From: an uncultured Verrucomicrobiota bacterium
GTDB taxonomy: Bacteria > Verrucomicrobiota > Verrucomicrobiia > Opitutales > Opitutaceae
Length of the DNA: 64,000 nucleotides
Assembly: GCA_903898675.1 (NCBI GenBank)
Contig: CAIUGM010000038.1
Location: 62,001-126,000, forward strand
Direction: 5' to 3'
Below are positions 1 to 9,236 of the stretch, in pieces. A program made the translations under genes and the position numbers. The notes below the pieces were generated by a model, which saw nothing but the letters and a program-made list of their open reading frames with translations, was not told the DNA's origin and ran no database searches. Position 1 is the stretch's first letter; every line of letters begins with the position of its first letter.

Positions 1-537
1 CTGGACCCGATTGACGGCACTAACAACTACGCGGGCGGAATCATCTACTGTGCAATTTCACTCGCCCTGCTGGAGAACGGCGAACCGGTTTACGGCGTGA
101 TCTATGATATGGCGCGCCGGGTGCTCATTCATGGCGGGCCGGGGCGCGGCGTGTGGGACGGGGACCGGCGCGTGCAGCCCCGCACCGAGGCCCCCAACCA
201 CCAGAGCCTGATCGGTTTTCATTCACCGGTGGACAAGGGGCATGCGTCCGAGGGCAAGCGCCTGATCGAGAACTTCAAGATTCGCGGCCTCGGCAGCAGC
301 ACCCTCCATCTGGCCTATGCGGCCATCGGGCTGCTCGAGGGCGTGGTGGATCATAATAACAAGGTCTGGGACATCGCCGCGGCCTGCGCCCTGTTACGGG
401 AATCAGGCGTTGAGATCCATTACCTTGAAAATCCGCCGTTTCCGCTGCGGGAGTTCAGCCTGCGGTCACCGCGCGTGCAGTACGTGGCCGGCAATGCCCT
501 CATGGTCCGGCGGCTGCGGGAAATAATCGGCCGCTAG
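1..537 (+). CDS. Inositol monophosphatase family protein (5' end missing)
   Basis: The frame is open from the first base and ends with TAG, so the N-terminus lies outside the window. The first residues read LDPIDGTNNY, the family's metal-binding DPxDGTxN signature. Near the C-terminus VWDIAAA matches the second family motif (WDxAA), which supplies another metal ligand. Members are Mg-dependent phosphomonoesterases acting on inositol phosphates, PAP (CysQ) or sugar phosphates. The substrate cannot be fixed from this fragment. About 178 residues are present, so roughly the first third of a typical 260-residue protein is missing. Confidence 0.93.
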   Translation: MDPIDGTNNYAGGIIYCAISLALLENGEPVYGVIYDMARRVLIHGGPGRGVWDGDRRVQPRTEAPNHQSLIGFHSPVDKGHASEGKRLIENFKIRGLGSSTLHLAYAAIGLLEGVVDHNNKVWDIAAACALLRESGVEIHYLENPPFPLREFSLRSPRVQYVAGNALMVRRLREIIGR

Positions 538-606
538 GCCGGGTGCCGCGCGATCCGTCTGCCGCCTCCGCCGGGAAGTAAGCTCGACTGGATCACTCTG
601 CCCGCT

Positions 607-1035
607 ATGGTCGGCCGCAGGATGGCGATGAACCCACAGGAGATGTCGGTCGTTTCGTCCGGGGAGGGCAGGTTGCACGTGCGCGTGACCGAGGAATTCA
701 AAGTCAGCGAGGCTTCACGTTTGCTGGAGGAAGTCCGGCGATGCGCGGAGGCGGCCGGAGCGAAGGAGGTCCTGATCGACCTCCGCGACTACACCAGGAA
801 ATTCACCGTGATCCAGCGGCTCCAAATGGCCGTGGCGGTGGTGGCCAAGCTGCGGGGCTTCCGTATGGCCGCGGTTTTTTCCGAGAACAGCTTTGATCCG
901 CAGCGCCTCGGCCAGACAATGGCCAACAACCGGGGCGGAAATGTCGCGACCTTCACCGATCTGGCCGAAGCCGAGGCCTGGCTGATGGCGGCCCGGCGCG
1001 CCAGCGAAGAGGCGAACTGGGCCAAGCCGGTCTAG
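607..1035 (+). CDS. STAS/SpoIIAA-like protein
   Basis: A 142-residue soluble protein with no signal peptide or membrane segment. The pattern of a short beta strand (LHVRVTEEF), a helix, then EVLIDLRDYT followed by helix and strand, and a closing FTDLAEAEAWL, is typical of SpoIIAA-like/STAS small domains. Proteins ending in an A.AWL helix are common in this group and of unknown specific role. Start codons at 607, 622 and 628 are all possible; there is no clear ribosome site to choose between them. Its TAG stop overlaps the stop of the convergent metallo-hydrolase gene by four bases. The family assignment is by fold impression only. Confidence 0.6.
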   Translation: MVGRRMAMNPQEMSVVSSGEGRLHVRVTEEFKVSEASRLLEEVRRCAEAAGAKEVLIDLRDYTRKFTVIQRLQMAVAVVAKLRGFRMAAVFSENSFDPQRLGQTMANNRGGNVATFTDLAEAEAWLMAARRASEEANWAKPV

Positions 1036-2390
1036 ACCTGGTAAGTCTGCAGCGGAACCGGATCGAGGACCTTGGCCGCGGGCAGTACCTGCGCGAGCTG
1101 CTCCGCAAACCACGCCCGGGCGGGCGGGTCACCGTGGGTAAGGACGATGGAGCGCGGGTTGCACTGCACGGCGTAGGCGAGCAGTTCCTCGCGGGCCGCA
1201 TGCCCGCTGAACTCGAACCGCTCGATCGCCGCGCGGATGCGGGTCTTCACGTTGACCGCCGCAAAAAGAAATTCCTCGCCGTTGCGCGCCAGCTGCAGCT
1301 GCCCGCCGGGGGTGTCCGGGTCGCAGTAGCCCACGAAGCAGATGCTGTGCTTGGCGTTGCCGACGAGGCAGGAGGCGAGGGTGTAGGAGGCGGTGTTCTC
1401 GGCCACCATGCCGCTGCTCACCACATAGATGCCCTGCGTCGGCGGTTCCTTGCCGGGGACGAGGTCGCGCGGGGATTTCTTCACCTTCAGTTCCTTGAGG
1501 ATCGTGCGGGTGAAGTGAAGATTCCCGGTCTTGCGCGAGATCTCGTCGAAGTAATCGCACAGGTCCATGCCCAGGCCGGACGCGAAAATCGGCGCCGGGG
1601 AAAGCCGGTTGAATTTCCGGGCGTCATGGAGGATCGCGAGGATCTCCTGCATGCGGCCCAGTGCGAAGACCGGGATCAACACCGAGCCGCCGCGCAGCAG
1701 CGTGGCGTTGATCGTCTCGATCAGCCGGATCATTTCGCTGGAACGGATGTTGCCCGGCGGCTTCTCCGTGGCGCCGTGGGTGGTCTCCGTGATCAGCGTG
1801 TCAAAATGCGCCTTGGGCAGCTTGGCGCCGTCCAGGATGCGCTGCGTGGTGAAGAGGACGTCACCGGTCACGAAGATGCGGCGGTGCTTGTGCACGATCT
1901 CGACGCCCGCGGCGCCCGCCACATGGCCGGCGGCGTGGAAGGTGAACTCGATCTCGTCGCGGGCCCCGGCAAAACGCCGCGGGCTGCCGAAGGGCAGGGG
2001 AAACATGCGCGGGGCCACCCGGTCGATTTCGTCGTGGGTGAAGAGCGGGTAGTCGGCGATGTTCTTCTCCTCCTTCTCCCGGAGCATGACATTGGCCGAG
2101 TTGTGCAGCATGCGCTCGATCAGCATGCGGCTGGGTTGCGTCATGATCACCGGCGTGTTCGGGTACGCGCGCATGAGCAGCGGCAGGGAGCCGATGTGGT
2201 CGAGGTGGCAGTGCGTGACCAAGATCAGGTCCAGTTTCACGCCCTGGAGGGGCCGGTGGCTGGGGGCGGCGATCCGGCCGATTTTCTTGGGGTTCAGTCC
2301 GCTGTCGATGACCAGGTGGAAGTCGCCAATTTGCAGGTAAAGTGAGTTTGCGCCGATGCCGCCGTCGCTGTTAAGATCAATAAGCTTCAT
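1032..2390 (-). CDS. Beta-CASP metallo-beta-lactamase-fold hydrolase (predicted RNase-like)
   Basis: 452 residues. The zinc-binding THCHLDH motif sits near residue 63, and later histidines in the AGHVAGA and SGHAAREELLAYA segments match the beta-CASP arrangement; VLTHGD near the C-terminus supplies the last ligand. This family includes RNA-processing exonucleases/endonucleases related to CPSF73 and archaeal aCPSF, so an RNA substrate is likely but inferred. The start at 2390 (MKLIDLNSDGG) is preferred over an upstream ATG at 2447, because the fold begins there and the longer form would overlap the neighbouring apaG gene. Confidence 0.9.
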   Translation of the reverse strand: MKLIDLNSDGGIGANSLYLQIGDFHLVIDSGLNPKKIGRIAAPSHRPLQGVKLDLILVTHCHLDHIGSLPLLMRAYPNTPVIMTQPSRMLIERMLHNSANVMLREKEEKNIADYPLFTHDEIDRVAPRMFPLPFGSPRRFAGARDEIEFTFHAAGHVAGAAGVEIVHKHRRIFVTGDVLFTTQRILDGAKLPKAHFDTLITETTHGATEKPPGNIRSSEMIRLIETINATLLRGGSVLIPVFALGRMQEILAILHDARKFNRLSPAPIFASGLGMDLCDYFDEISRKTGNLHFTRTILKELKVKKSPRDLVPGKEPPTQGIYVVSSGMVAENTASYTLASCLVGNAKHSICFVGYCDPDTPGGQLQLARNGEEFLFAAVNVKTRIRAAIERFEFSGHAAREELLAYAVQCNPRSIVLTHGDPPARAWFAEQLAQVLPAAKVLDPVPLQTYQV

Positions 2391-2403
2391 TAAGTTGCCC
2401 CAG

Positions 2404-2787
2404 TCAGCCGGGGGGAATGCGCATGTCAAACGTCGGGATGCGCACAAAGATCCGCTGGCCGGACTGGTCGAGGCCGTGGAAGCTGCCGTGGGCGCGTGCG
2501 TCGCAGGCAGTTACGTGGTAACTGTTGTACGAAAAGTGTTCGCCCGGAGCCAGGCGCGGCGTCTCCCCGACGATCTTGTCGCCTTCCACGACCAATTGCG
2601 TGCCGTCCGTGTGCTCGACGACCCATTTCCGCCCCAGCAGCGTGACGGTGCGGTCGGAATCGTTGCGAATCGTCAGGTAATAGATGAAGGCGTGCGGCTG
2701 TTCGGGAGGCAGCTGATCGCCGCCGTGACGATAGACCAGTTTGTCGATTTCGACCTTCAGGCCGGGCAGTTCAAGGGGAGCGCTCAT
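2404..2787 (-). CDS. apaG: ApaG-domain (Co2+/Mg2+ efflux-associated) protein
   Basis: 127 residues forming a single ApaG/DUF525 immunoglobulin-like beta sandwich. Characteristic segments are YYLTIRNDSDRTVTLLGRKW, VVEGDKIVGETP, LAPGEHFSYNS and the closing FVRIPTFDMRIPPG. ApaG proteins are linked to divalent cation resistance in enterobacteria, and the same domain occurs in F-box proteins; the biochemical role is unclear. The start at 2787 (MSAPLELPGL) is chosen because the open frame upstream lacks family similarity. It lies 13 bases upstream of the metallo-hydrolase gene on the same strand, so the two may be co-transcribed. Confidence 0.92.
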   Translation of the reverse strand: MSAPLELPGLKVEIDKLVYRHGGDQLPPEQPHAFIYYLTIRNDSDRTVTLLGRKWVVEHTDGTQLVVEGDKIVGETPRLAPGEHFSYNSYHVTACDARAHGSFHGLDQSGQRIFVRIPTFDMRIPPG

Positions 2788-2898
2788 CAGGCGGCGCAGT
2801 AGAAACCACGAATCCCACTTAATACACGCTAAAGTGCGCCCTATCCGCCGGCTTTCGTCTTGCCGTGAAAAAGGCTGGAGAGCACAAAGACGGGGATT

Positions 2899-4446
2899 AT
2901 GGAAAAGCTCGCGCTGCTCTCGGTCAGTGACAAACGCGGTCTGGTGGACTTTGCTACCGCGCTGGTGCGGCAGCACGGTTACCGGCTGCTTTCCACCGGC
3001 GGGACCGCCAAGCTACTGGCCGAGGCCGGGCTGCCCGTGACCGAGGTGAGCCAGCACACCGGCTTTCCGGAAATCATGGAAGGACGGGTGAAGACCCTGC
3101 ACCCGAAAATCCATGGCGGCCTGCTGTGCCGGCGGGACAAACCCGACCACCTGGCCCAGGCCGAGAAGAACGGCATCGCGTTGATCGATCTCGTGGTGGT
3201 GAACCTCTATCCCTTCGAGCAGACGGTCGCCAAGCCGCACGTGGAATTCGAGGAAGCCATCGAAAACATCGACATTGGCGGTCCCTCGATGCTGCGCAGC
3301 GCGGCGAAGAATCACGAGAGCGTCACGGTGGTGTGCGACCCGGCGGACTACGCCGCGGTGCTGACGGCCTTCGGCGCGCCCGCGGACCTGCCGGAACTGC
3401 GCCGCAAACTGGCGCTCAAGGTGTTCCAGCGGACGGCCACGTACGATGCCGCGATTGCGCGTTACCTCGAAGGCCAGCTGATCGAACCCGATCTCGAGGC
3501 CCTCAGCGGCCTGCCGGCGACGTACACCCTCTCGTTGAAGAAGGCGCAGAACCTGCGTTACGGGGAGAATCCCCACCAGAAGGCGGCCCTGTACGGCACG
3601 TTTCACGAACACTTCGAGCAGCTGCAGGGCAAGGAACTCAGCTATAATAATATCCTGGATATCACCTCCGCAACCTACCTGATCGGCGAGTTCGAGCGGC
3701 CGACGGTTGCGATCCTCAAGCACACCAACCCGTGCGGCGTGGCCAGCGCGGACACGCTGCTCGAGGCCTGGGAGAAGGCCTACGCCACGGACCGGCAGGC
3801 GCCGTTTGGCGGCATCATCGTGGTCAACCAGACGATGGACGGGGCGCTGGCGAAGATCATCGCCGAGATTTTCACCGAGGTGATCATCGCCCCGCGCTTC
3901 AGCGACGAGGCCATGGCGATTTTCGGCAAAAAGAAAAACCTCCGCCTGATGATTGCCAAGGAGGGCCTGGGCGCCGACGCGTTGCAGGAAGTCCGCTCCG
4001 TGGTCGGTGGGGTCCTCGTGCAGGATCGCGACCGGACGCTGGGCAATGTTCGGGAGTTCAAGGTGGTGACGAAGCGTGAGCCGACCAAGGAGGAGTGGGC
4101 CGCGATGCTGTTCGGGTGGAAAGTGGGGAAGCACGTGAAATCCAATTCGATCGTCTACTGCCGCGGCGAACAGACACTCGGCGTCGGGGCCGGCCAGATG
4201 GCCCGTGTGGACAGTTCACGCATCGCCGTGTGGAAGGCCGGCGAGGCCAAGCTCGACCTGAAGGGCTCGGTCGTCGCCAGCGAGGCGCTCTTTCCGTTTG
4301 CCGACGGCCTGATCGCCGCGGCGGAGGCCGGGGCGACCTGCGCGATTCAACCCGGGGGCTCGGTGCGCGACGCAGAGGTCATCAGGGCCGCCGATGAACG
4401 CGGCCTGGCGATGGTTTTTACCGGCAGCCGGCACTTCAAGCACTGA
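2899..4446 (+). CDS. purH: Bifunctional AICAR formyltransferase / IMP cyclohydrolase
   Basis: 515 residues, the normal length for PurH, which catalyses the last two steps of de novo purine synthesis in the cytoplasm. The N-terminal cyclohydrolase (MGS-like) domain begins at [14 protein letters not shown] and contains STGGTAKLL and [17 protein letters not shown]. The C-terminal transformylase domain contains [25 protein letters not shown] and KSNSIVYC, and ends with [11 protein letters not shown] and [11 protein letters not shown]. It is transcribed away from apaG and converges on the DUF2167 gene after a 21-base gap. No PurR-like site or riboswitch is apparent in the short leader. Confidence 0.98.
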   Translation: MEKLALLSVSDKRGLVDFATALVRQHGYRLLSTGGTAKLLAEAGLPVTEVSQHTGFPEIMEGRVKTLHPKIHGGLLCRRDKPDHLAQAEKNGIALIDLVVVNLYPFEQTVAKPHVEFEEAIENIDIGGPSMLRSAAKNHESVTVVCDPADYAAVLTAFGAPADLPELRRKLALKVFQRTATYDAAIARYLEGQLIEPDLEALSGLPATYTLSLKKAQNLRYGENPHQKAALYGTFHEHFEQLQGKELSYNNILDITSATYLIGEFERPTVAILKHTNPCGVASADTLLEAWEKAYATDRQAPFGGIIVVNQTMDGALAKIIAEIFTEVIIAPRFSDEAMAIFGKKKNLRLMIAKEGLGADALQEVRSVVGGVLVQDRDRTLGNVREFKVVTKREPTKEEWAAMLFGWKVGKHVKSNSIVYCRGEQTLGVGAGQMARVDSSRIAVWKAGEAKLDLKGSVVASEALFPFADGLIAAAEAGATCAIQPGGSVRDAEVIRAADERGLAMVFTGSRHFKH

Positions 4447-4467
4447 GGCGGCAGCCGGTCCCGGCAC

Positions 4468-5418
4468 TCAAGCCGGGTCGGTCGGCGGCGCGGGCGGAGT
4501 ATGCTTGGTGGACGGCAGCGCCGGCGCGGCATTGCGACCGCGGAACCACGCCCAGAATTTCTTGAAGTAGCTGGCGAGGGCGATCGCCGCAATGATGATA
4601 AGCTTCTTGAAGGCGAGGATGCCCACCCACAGCAGTTTGAAAAATCCCGCCTTGGCGGCGATCCCGCCCGCGACCAGTGCCGCGAGACCGTAGGTCGCGA
4701 CCTTGTCGGTGTCCGAGTTGAAGTCGGCATACCGGTGGCCTTCCTGGAAGTCCACCATCGCGAGCAGGGCGGGGGTGGCGGCCTCGACCTCGGCCAGCTG
4801 CGGCATCGTGGCGACGGCGTTGAGGACAAGCACGCCGCGACGCCCGAGCATGCGGATGTTGTAGTTCAGCGTGTCCACCTTCTCGCTCCCGAACTTGAGC
4901 TGCTTGGCCCAGTAGAGTTTGTGGGTGGCGGCGTCGTAGCGCGGCGGTTTCGCCCAGCCGACGATCTGGACCGGCGCGTAACCCTGCTTTTCCCGCTCGG
5001 CATTGGCGTCCTTCATGCCGGCCTGCATTTCCGCGAGCATCTTGGCGTAGTCGAGCGTGGCGGCGTCATCGTCCTTGATGTAGCCATCCTCGGCATAGGT
5101 GATCACCACCAGCCAGCTGTCACCGCCCAGTGGATCGAACCCGGCCGGGACCAGCGCGCCGAGCGTGCCGCTCTCGTGGGGATTGCCCCAGAGGTTGACC
5201 AGCACCGCCTCGGTGTCCTTGGCATCAAGGTAACGGAATTTTTCCGGGACGGATATTTTTGCCAGTCCGTCACCAATGACCGTGCTGCCCTGCCGGTAGG
5301 TGAGCCCCGCGGCGATCTTGCGCAGGGCCGCCTCGCGAGCGGCGGGATCGGGCGCCGGGTCGGCGGCCAGGGCAACGCTGATCAAGGCCAGGAGGCAAAC
5401 CAGGAGACGGATTTTCAT
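4468..5418 (-). CDS. DUF2167 membrane-anchored protein
   Basis: 316 residues. It starts with a cleavable-type signal sequence (MKIRLLVCLLALISVALAAD). The body matches DUF2167 proteins: YRQGSTVIGDGLAKISVPEKFRYL, then VLVNLWGNPH, then VITYAEDGYIKDDDA. Two hydrophobic stretches near residues 255-295 anchor the C-terminus, followed by a proline-rich tail. Function of the family is unknown. The start at 5418 is preferred over 5463, because the signal peptide begins there and the longer form would run into the upstream protease gene. It follows the M50 protease gene by four bases on the same strand, suggesting one transcript. Confidence 0.88.
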   Translation of the reverse strand: MKIRLLVCLLALISVALAADPAPDPAAREAALRKIAAGLTYRQGSTVIGDGLAKISVPEKFRYLDAKDTEAVLVNLWGNPHESGTLGALVPAGFDPLGGDSWLVVITYAEDGYIKDDDAATLDYAKMLAEMQAGMKDANAEREKQGYAPVQIVGWAKPPRYDAATHKLYWAKQLKFGSEKVDTLNYNIRMLGRRGVLVLNAVATMPQLAEVEAATPALLAMVDFQEGHRYADFNSDTDKVATYGLAALVAGGIAAKAGFFKLLWVGILAFKKLIIIAAIALASYFKKFWAWFRGRNAAPALPSTKHTPPAPPTDPA

Positions 5419-5422
5419 GGGA

Positions 5423-6124
5423 TCAGAGGTAGTGACTCTGGGGGTGCAGCAGGTTGGCGACAAAACGCAGGAGGGGCGGAAAAACCGGACTGAAAAACCG
5501 GGCGGCCACGAGGACGCCCAGCAAGCGCAACCAGGGCGCCTGCAGGAAATCGGCGTAACGGGCCGCGGCGGCGGCGGGCAGCAGCAGGAGCGGGGCGTTG
5601 CTGCCGTCGAGCGGCGGCAGGGGCAGCAGGTTGAAGACGAACAACAGGAGGTTCAGCGAAAGCACGATGCTGAGTAAGGTGGCGGCGAGGTCAGGCCAGC
5701 CGGGGGCGGTTGCCACCACGAGCCGCGAGGCGTTGATGCTGTACGGGGCGCCAAACCAATGCCACTCCAGGCCGATGCGGATGAGCCAGGCGGAAGCGAG
5801 TACGAGGGCGAGGTTGGCCGCAGGCCCGGCGAGCGCCATGAGGGCCGCGTGACGGGGAAAGCGGCGGGCCCATTCACGATTGAAGGGCGCACTGGCCCAG
5901 CCGATCAGCCAGCCGCCGGCCAGCCATGACATCACCGGCATCAGGACCATCCCGAAGGGTTCACGGCGAATGTGCGGCCAGGGATTCAACGTGACCTGTC
6001 CACCACGCGCCGCGGTGTCATCGCCCAGCTTGAGGGCGGCCCAGGCGTGACTGGCCTCGTGCAGCACGGTGGAGAACAAAAAAACGGCGTACCATAACAG
6101 AGCGGACTCCCAGCCGGATTGCAT
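5423..6124 (-). CDS. M50-family zinc metalloprotease (site-2 protease type)
   Basis: 233 residues with several hydrophobic segments. HEASH at residues 22-26 is the HExxH zinc motif, lying inside the first membrane segment as in M50 proteases. FNLLPLPPLDGSN near residue 170 is the second motif supplying the third zinc ligand (Asp). ALAGPAANLALVLA matches the conserved glycine-proline segment. Such enzymes cleave within membranes, often releasing anti-sigma factors or clearing signal peptides; the substrate here is unknown. Unlike the second M50 gene in this window (34167-34958), the active site is intact. The DUF2167 gene follows four bases downstream. Confidence 0.9.
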   Translation of the reverse strand: MQSGWESALLWYAVFLFSTVLHEASHAWAALKLGDDTAARGGQVTLNPWPHIRREPFGMVLMPVMSWLAGGWLIGWASAPFNREWARRFPRHAALMALAGPAANLALVLASAWLIRIGLEWHWFGAPYSINASRLVVATAPGWPDLAATLLSIVLSLNLLLFVFNLLPLPPLDGSNAPLLLLPAAAAARYADFLQAPWLRLLGVLVAARFFSPVFPPLLRFVANLLHPQSHYL

Positions 6125-6255
6125 CGCGGGAAGCTAGGGACTGCGGGCAGGGGCTGACAGCTTAAACTGGCCGCGGTGACGGCCCGGTGCGGGCACGGAT
6201 GGCCGGACCTTACTTCGTACTAGCCGCCCGGGAAAACTTGAGCCATCTTCCGGCC

Positions 6256-7626
6256 ATGTTTGATCCCATCGAAAAGCTTAAGGAATATGTCCGCCACCCC
6301 AGCGTATCCGCTGATCCCCAGTTCAAGCAGGGCATGGTGGGCGCACAGGAATTTGTCAGCGGTTTGCTGAAGGAGATCGGGCTGGCCGTCGAGGTCGTGC
6401 CGACCGGCCTGCACCCGGTGATCCTGGGCAAGCGGGAAGGCGATCCGAAGTGGCCGCACGTGATCATCTATGGTCACTACGATGTGCAGCCGCCGGACCC
6501 GATCGCCCTGTGGCAGACGCCACCCTTCGAACCCACGATCAAGGGCGAGCGCATGTACGGCCGGGGTACGGCCGACAACAAGGGGCCGCTCATGGTGCAC
6601 TTCGCCGCGGTGGCCCGGCTGCTCGCCAAGCACCCCGACCTGCCGTTGCGCATCACCTTTGTCGTGGAAGGCGAGGAGGAGATCGGCAGCAAGAATTTCA
6701 AGACCTTCCTGCTCGCGAACAAGGAGAAGCTGCGCGGCGACTTCGTCTATCTGTCCGACACGGGCATTCCGTCGCCCGAGCAGATCGTGATCACGGTCGG
6801 TCTGCGCGGCATGCTCGCCTTTGAGGTGGAGTTCTCGGGCCCGAAGTCCGACCTGCATTCGGGCCTGCACGGCGGCGTGCTGATGAATCCGCTGCAGGCG
6901 CTGGCCGAGCTGTGCGCGTCGCTGCACACGCCCGACGGGCGCGTCAACATTCCCGGCTTCTACGACGCGGTGGTCGAACCGGAACTGTGGGAGCGGGCGG
7001 AACTGAAGAAGCTCGGCCTGCAGGAAAAGCCGTACGCGGAATTTCTCGGCATCAAGGAATTCCACACGCCGCCGGGTTACACGCCGTTTGAGGCAATCCG
7101 GTTTTTGCCCACGCTGGAATTCAACGGCATCAGCGGCGGCTACCAGGGGGAGGGGACCAAGACCGTCATTCCCGCCAAGGCCAGCGTGAAGATCACCTGC
7201 CGGCTCGTCCCCAACCAGACACCGGAGAACGTGAAGGATCTCGTCTTCAAGGCGATCCAGGCGCGCTGCCCGAAGGGCGTCACGCTCGTGATCAAGGAGC
7301 AGCATCACGCGACGCCCTATATCGCAATCCCACCGGACCGCTCCAACACCCCGAAGGATCAATCACCCATTCTGGCCCGCGGCTTTCGCGCCGTGGACGA
7401 GGCGATCACCGAGGTCTGGGGCCGGCCGCCGCTGTATCTGCGCGAAGGCGGGAGCGTCGGCCTCATTGCAGATCTCAAGCAGGTGCTGGGGATCGACGCG
7501 GTGATGATGGGCTTGTTCCTGCCCGAGGATAATCTCCACGCCCCGAACGAGAGCTTTCACCTGGGCGTGATGAAGAAAGGCATCGAGGCCTCGGAGAAGA
7601 TGCTGACGAAACTGGCGAAGGGTTGA
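6256..7626 (+). CDS. M20-family dipeptidase/carboxypeptidase
   Basis: 456 residues. The metal-binding motifs of di-zinc M20 peptidases are all visible: YGHYDVQPPDP (His and Asp), GRGTADNKGP (bridging Asp), EGEEEIGS (catalytic and metal Glu), LSDTG, and a C-terminal APNESFHL (His). The lid/dimerisation domain is present with DLHSGLHGG and the arginine-containing KITCRLVPNQTPENV. Members hydrolyse dipeptides or N-acyl amino acids in the cytoplasm. The start at 6256 (MFDPIEKLKEY) is chosen because the upstream extension to 6187 has no family similarity. It ends just before a palindromic repeat. Confidence 0.94.
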   Translation: MFDPIEKLKEYVRHPSVSADPQFKQGMVGAQEFVSGLLKEIGLAVEVVPTGLHPVILGKREGDPKWPHVIIYGHYDVQPPDPIALWQTPPFEPTIKGERMYGRGTADNKGPLMVHFAAVARLLAKHPDLPLRITFVVEGEEEIGSKNFKTFLLANKEKLRGDFVYLSDTGIPSPEQIVITVGLRGMLAFEVEFSGPKSDLHSGLHGGVLMNPLQALAELCASLHTPDGRVNIPGFYDAVVEPELWERAELKKLGLQEKPYAEFLGIKEFHTPPGYTPFEAIRFLPTLEFNGISGGYQGEGTKTVIPAKASVKITCRLVPNQTPENVKDLVFKAIQARCPKGVTLVIKEQHHATPYIAIPPDRSNTPKDQSPILARGFRAVDEAITEVWGRPPLYLREGGSVGLIADLKQVLGIDAVMMGLFLPEDNLHAPNESFHLGVMKKGIEASEKMLTKLAKG

Positions 7627-7653
7627 ACCTCTCATCCCTCGCGCTGGTTGGAG

Positions 7654-7717
7654 GAGCGGCTTTACGCCGCGATCCGAACTAGCTGTCGCCCGGGAAAATC
7701 GCGGCGTGAAGCCGCTC
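7654..7717. repeat. REP-like imperfect palindrome
   Basis: The arms 7654-7673 and 7698-7717 are 20 bases each and complementary except for one G-T position, separated by 24 bases. The arm sequence GAGCGGCTTTACGCCGCGAT has the look of the intergenic palindromes that recur in Verrucomicrobia genomes. It lies between the end of the dipeptidase gene and the terminator of the pal gene. Copy number elsewhere cannot be seen from this window. Confidence 0.75.
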
Positions 7718-7771
7718 GTGCAGTGATCCAAGCCTGAGCATGGTCCGAGATAGTAGGCCTGCAGAAAATAA

Positions 7772-7797
7772 AAAGCCGCGGAGCGATCCGCGGCTTT
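7772..7797 (-). terminator. Intrinsic terminator of the pal-like gene
   Basis: A perfect stem (AGCCGCGGA / TCCGCGGCT) with a four-base loop. On the minus strand it is followed by a T run. It lies 23 bases past the stop codon of the OmpA-family lipoprotein gene. It also has a shorter T run on the plus strand, so it may stop transcription from the dipeptidase side too. Confidence 0.85.
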
Positions 7798-7819
7798 GCT
7801 GCTTTAAAGCGGGTAAAAA

Positions 7820-8368
7820 TTATTGCTTCTTAACCAGAAGGACGAAGTCCACGCGGCGATCCTTCGCCCACTCGGACTCGCTGCCGCCCTGCTTGGCGTC
7901 GGTGGAACCCTTGGAGAGGGTCTCGAGGCGTTTCGGATCGGCGCCGAGGGATTCAAGGTAGCGCTTGACGGCATTCGAGCGGCGATCACCCAGGCCCAGG
8001 TTGTACTCGGCGGTGCCGCGCCAGTCGCAATGACCGATCAGCACGAGATTCTTGTCGGGATTTTCCTTCAGCCACTTGAGGGCCGCCTCAAGCTTCGGGC
8101 GCTCGGGACCGGCGACCGCGGAGCGGTCCAGGGCAAAATAAACCGGGTCAACCACGCTCTTGGTCTCGTCCCCGGGCGTGCCGGTGTTTTCGCGACCCGT
8201 CAGGGAAGTTTCCGGTGCCACCGCCACCTGCGTCGGATCAATCGTGTTGTTGGTGGCGGGACCCATCGGGCCGGTATCGCCGGTGCGGACGGGTTTCTTG
8301 GCGCAAGCCGAGAGGAAAAGTGCAGCGGCCGCCAGTGACAGGCCGAGGAGTTTGGAGACGTTCTTCAT
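7820..8368 (-). CDS. pal: Peptidoglycan-associated lipoprotein (OmpA family)
   Basis: 182 residues. The N-terminal signal ends in a lipobox (LSAC, Cys at about residue 21), so the mature protein is lipid-anchored, probably in the outer membrane. The C-terminal OmpA domain begins around residue 75 (VYFALDRSAV) and contains LVLIGHCDWRGTAEYNLGLG and RRSNAVKRYLESLG, the peptidoglycan-binding core. Pal tethers the outer membrane to the cell wall and works with Tol proteins. A TolQRA-like set lies at 35.8-37.8 kb, not adjacent. DUF-free length and motif order are normal for Pal. Confidence 0.93.
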   Translation of the reverse strand: MKNVSKLLGLSLAAAALFLSACAKKPVRTGDTGPMGPATNNTIDPTQVAVAPETSLTGRENTGTPGDETKSVVDPVYFALDRSAVAGPERPKLEAALKWLKENPDKNLVLIGHCDWRGTAEYNLGLGDRRSNAVKRYLESLGADPKRLETLSKGSTDAKQGGSESEWAKDRRVDFVLLVKKQ

Positions 8369-8454
8369 GGTGGTGCGGTAAAGGAGGAGAGAGGTCGTGG
8401 TTATTGGTCAAAGCCCGGGAGCGCGCAAGAACGAAAGTCTCGGCCCGCAGCGTG

Positions 8455-9123
8455 TTACCACGATTGGGCGCGATGGTCGATCAGGCCGATTTCCAGCGAG
8501 TAACGGGTGAGGCTCGCCACGTCATGCAGGTTGAGTTTTCGCATCAGGTTCGTCCGGTGATTATCCACCGTCTTGACGCTGATGCTCAACTTTTGGGCAA
8601 TTTCCTTGGTGCTGTTGCTTTCCGCCACCAGTTTGAGGATTTCGCGCTCGCGATCGGTCAGGGTATCGGCCCCGCCCGTCGGACTGTTGTTGGCAACCAC
8701 GTTGCGCAGCAGCGCGGCCACGCCCGGGCCAAAGTAGGTGCCGCCGTTGGCAATTGTCTCGAGGCCCTTCTTGAATTCGCCCAGGCCGGCCGTCTTCTCG
8801 ACAAAACCGTGGGCGCCGGCCTCCAGCATCTCGCGGACGAGGGCCGGGCTTTCATAGCCGGAAAACACCAAAACGCGGGTATTCTTGAGCTGTTTACTGA
8901 TGCGCCGGAGAATATCGACCCCGCTCAGGCCGGGCAGGCGGGCGTCGAGCACGAGGAGGTCGGGTTTCAGGTCCAGACAGAGCTGGCAGGCCTGCTGGCC
9001 GTCGCCGCACTCGCCGATGATCTTGTAGGCGGGATCGATGCGCAGGATCTCCGCGAGCATTTCGCGGATGGCAGTCTGGTCCTCGATAATGACGATCCGT
9101 TTGACTTGGGTGGTGGAGAGCAC
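8455..9123 (-). CDS. NarL/FixJ-type response regulator
   Basis: 222 residues. The receiver domain carries the acidic pair in IIEDQT, the phosphorylation site in LLVLDARLPGLSG and the conserved Lys in VEKTAGL. The C-terminal LuxR-type helix-turn-helix reads LTDREREILKLVAESNSTKE and KLSISVKTVDNHRTNLMRKL. No kinase gene is adjacent. The receiver resembles the two tandem regulators at 56.7-58.4 kb (shared VLVFSGY/VLIFSGN and L-GEF/L-DEL segments), suggesting a local paralogue family. It is separated from the pal gene by 86 bases and transcribed in the same direction, away from the tRNA gene. Confidence 0.93.
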   Translation of the reverse strand: MLSTTQVKRIVIIEDQTAIREMLAEILRIDPAYKIIGECGDGQQACQLCLDLKPDLLVLDARLPGLSGVDILRRISKQLKNTRVLVFSGYESPALVREMLEAGAHGFVEKTAGLGEFKKGLETIANGGTYFGPGVAALLRNVVANNSPTGGADTLTDREREILKLVAESNSTKEIAQKLSISVKTVDNHRTNLMRKLNLHDVASLTRYSLEIGLIDHRAQSW

Positions 9124-9236
9124 GTTGGTGAGGCTTAAGCCCTAAGGTATGGCCGTGAACACACTGTTGTTCCTCCGGTTGAAAACTCAACCCTGATTAG
9201 GTACAAAAAGCGTTAAGTCAGGCAATTGTCTCTAGC

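Noticed and set aside
1134-2345. 403-codon plus-strand open frame
   Set aside because: It is the antisense shadow of the beta-CASP hydrolase, with composition and residues typical of reverse-strand GC-rich sequence.
2849-2895. Possible dispersed repeat upstream of purH
   Set aside because: It contains GCACAAAGACGG but no clear second arm or repeated unit.
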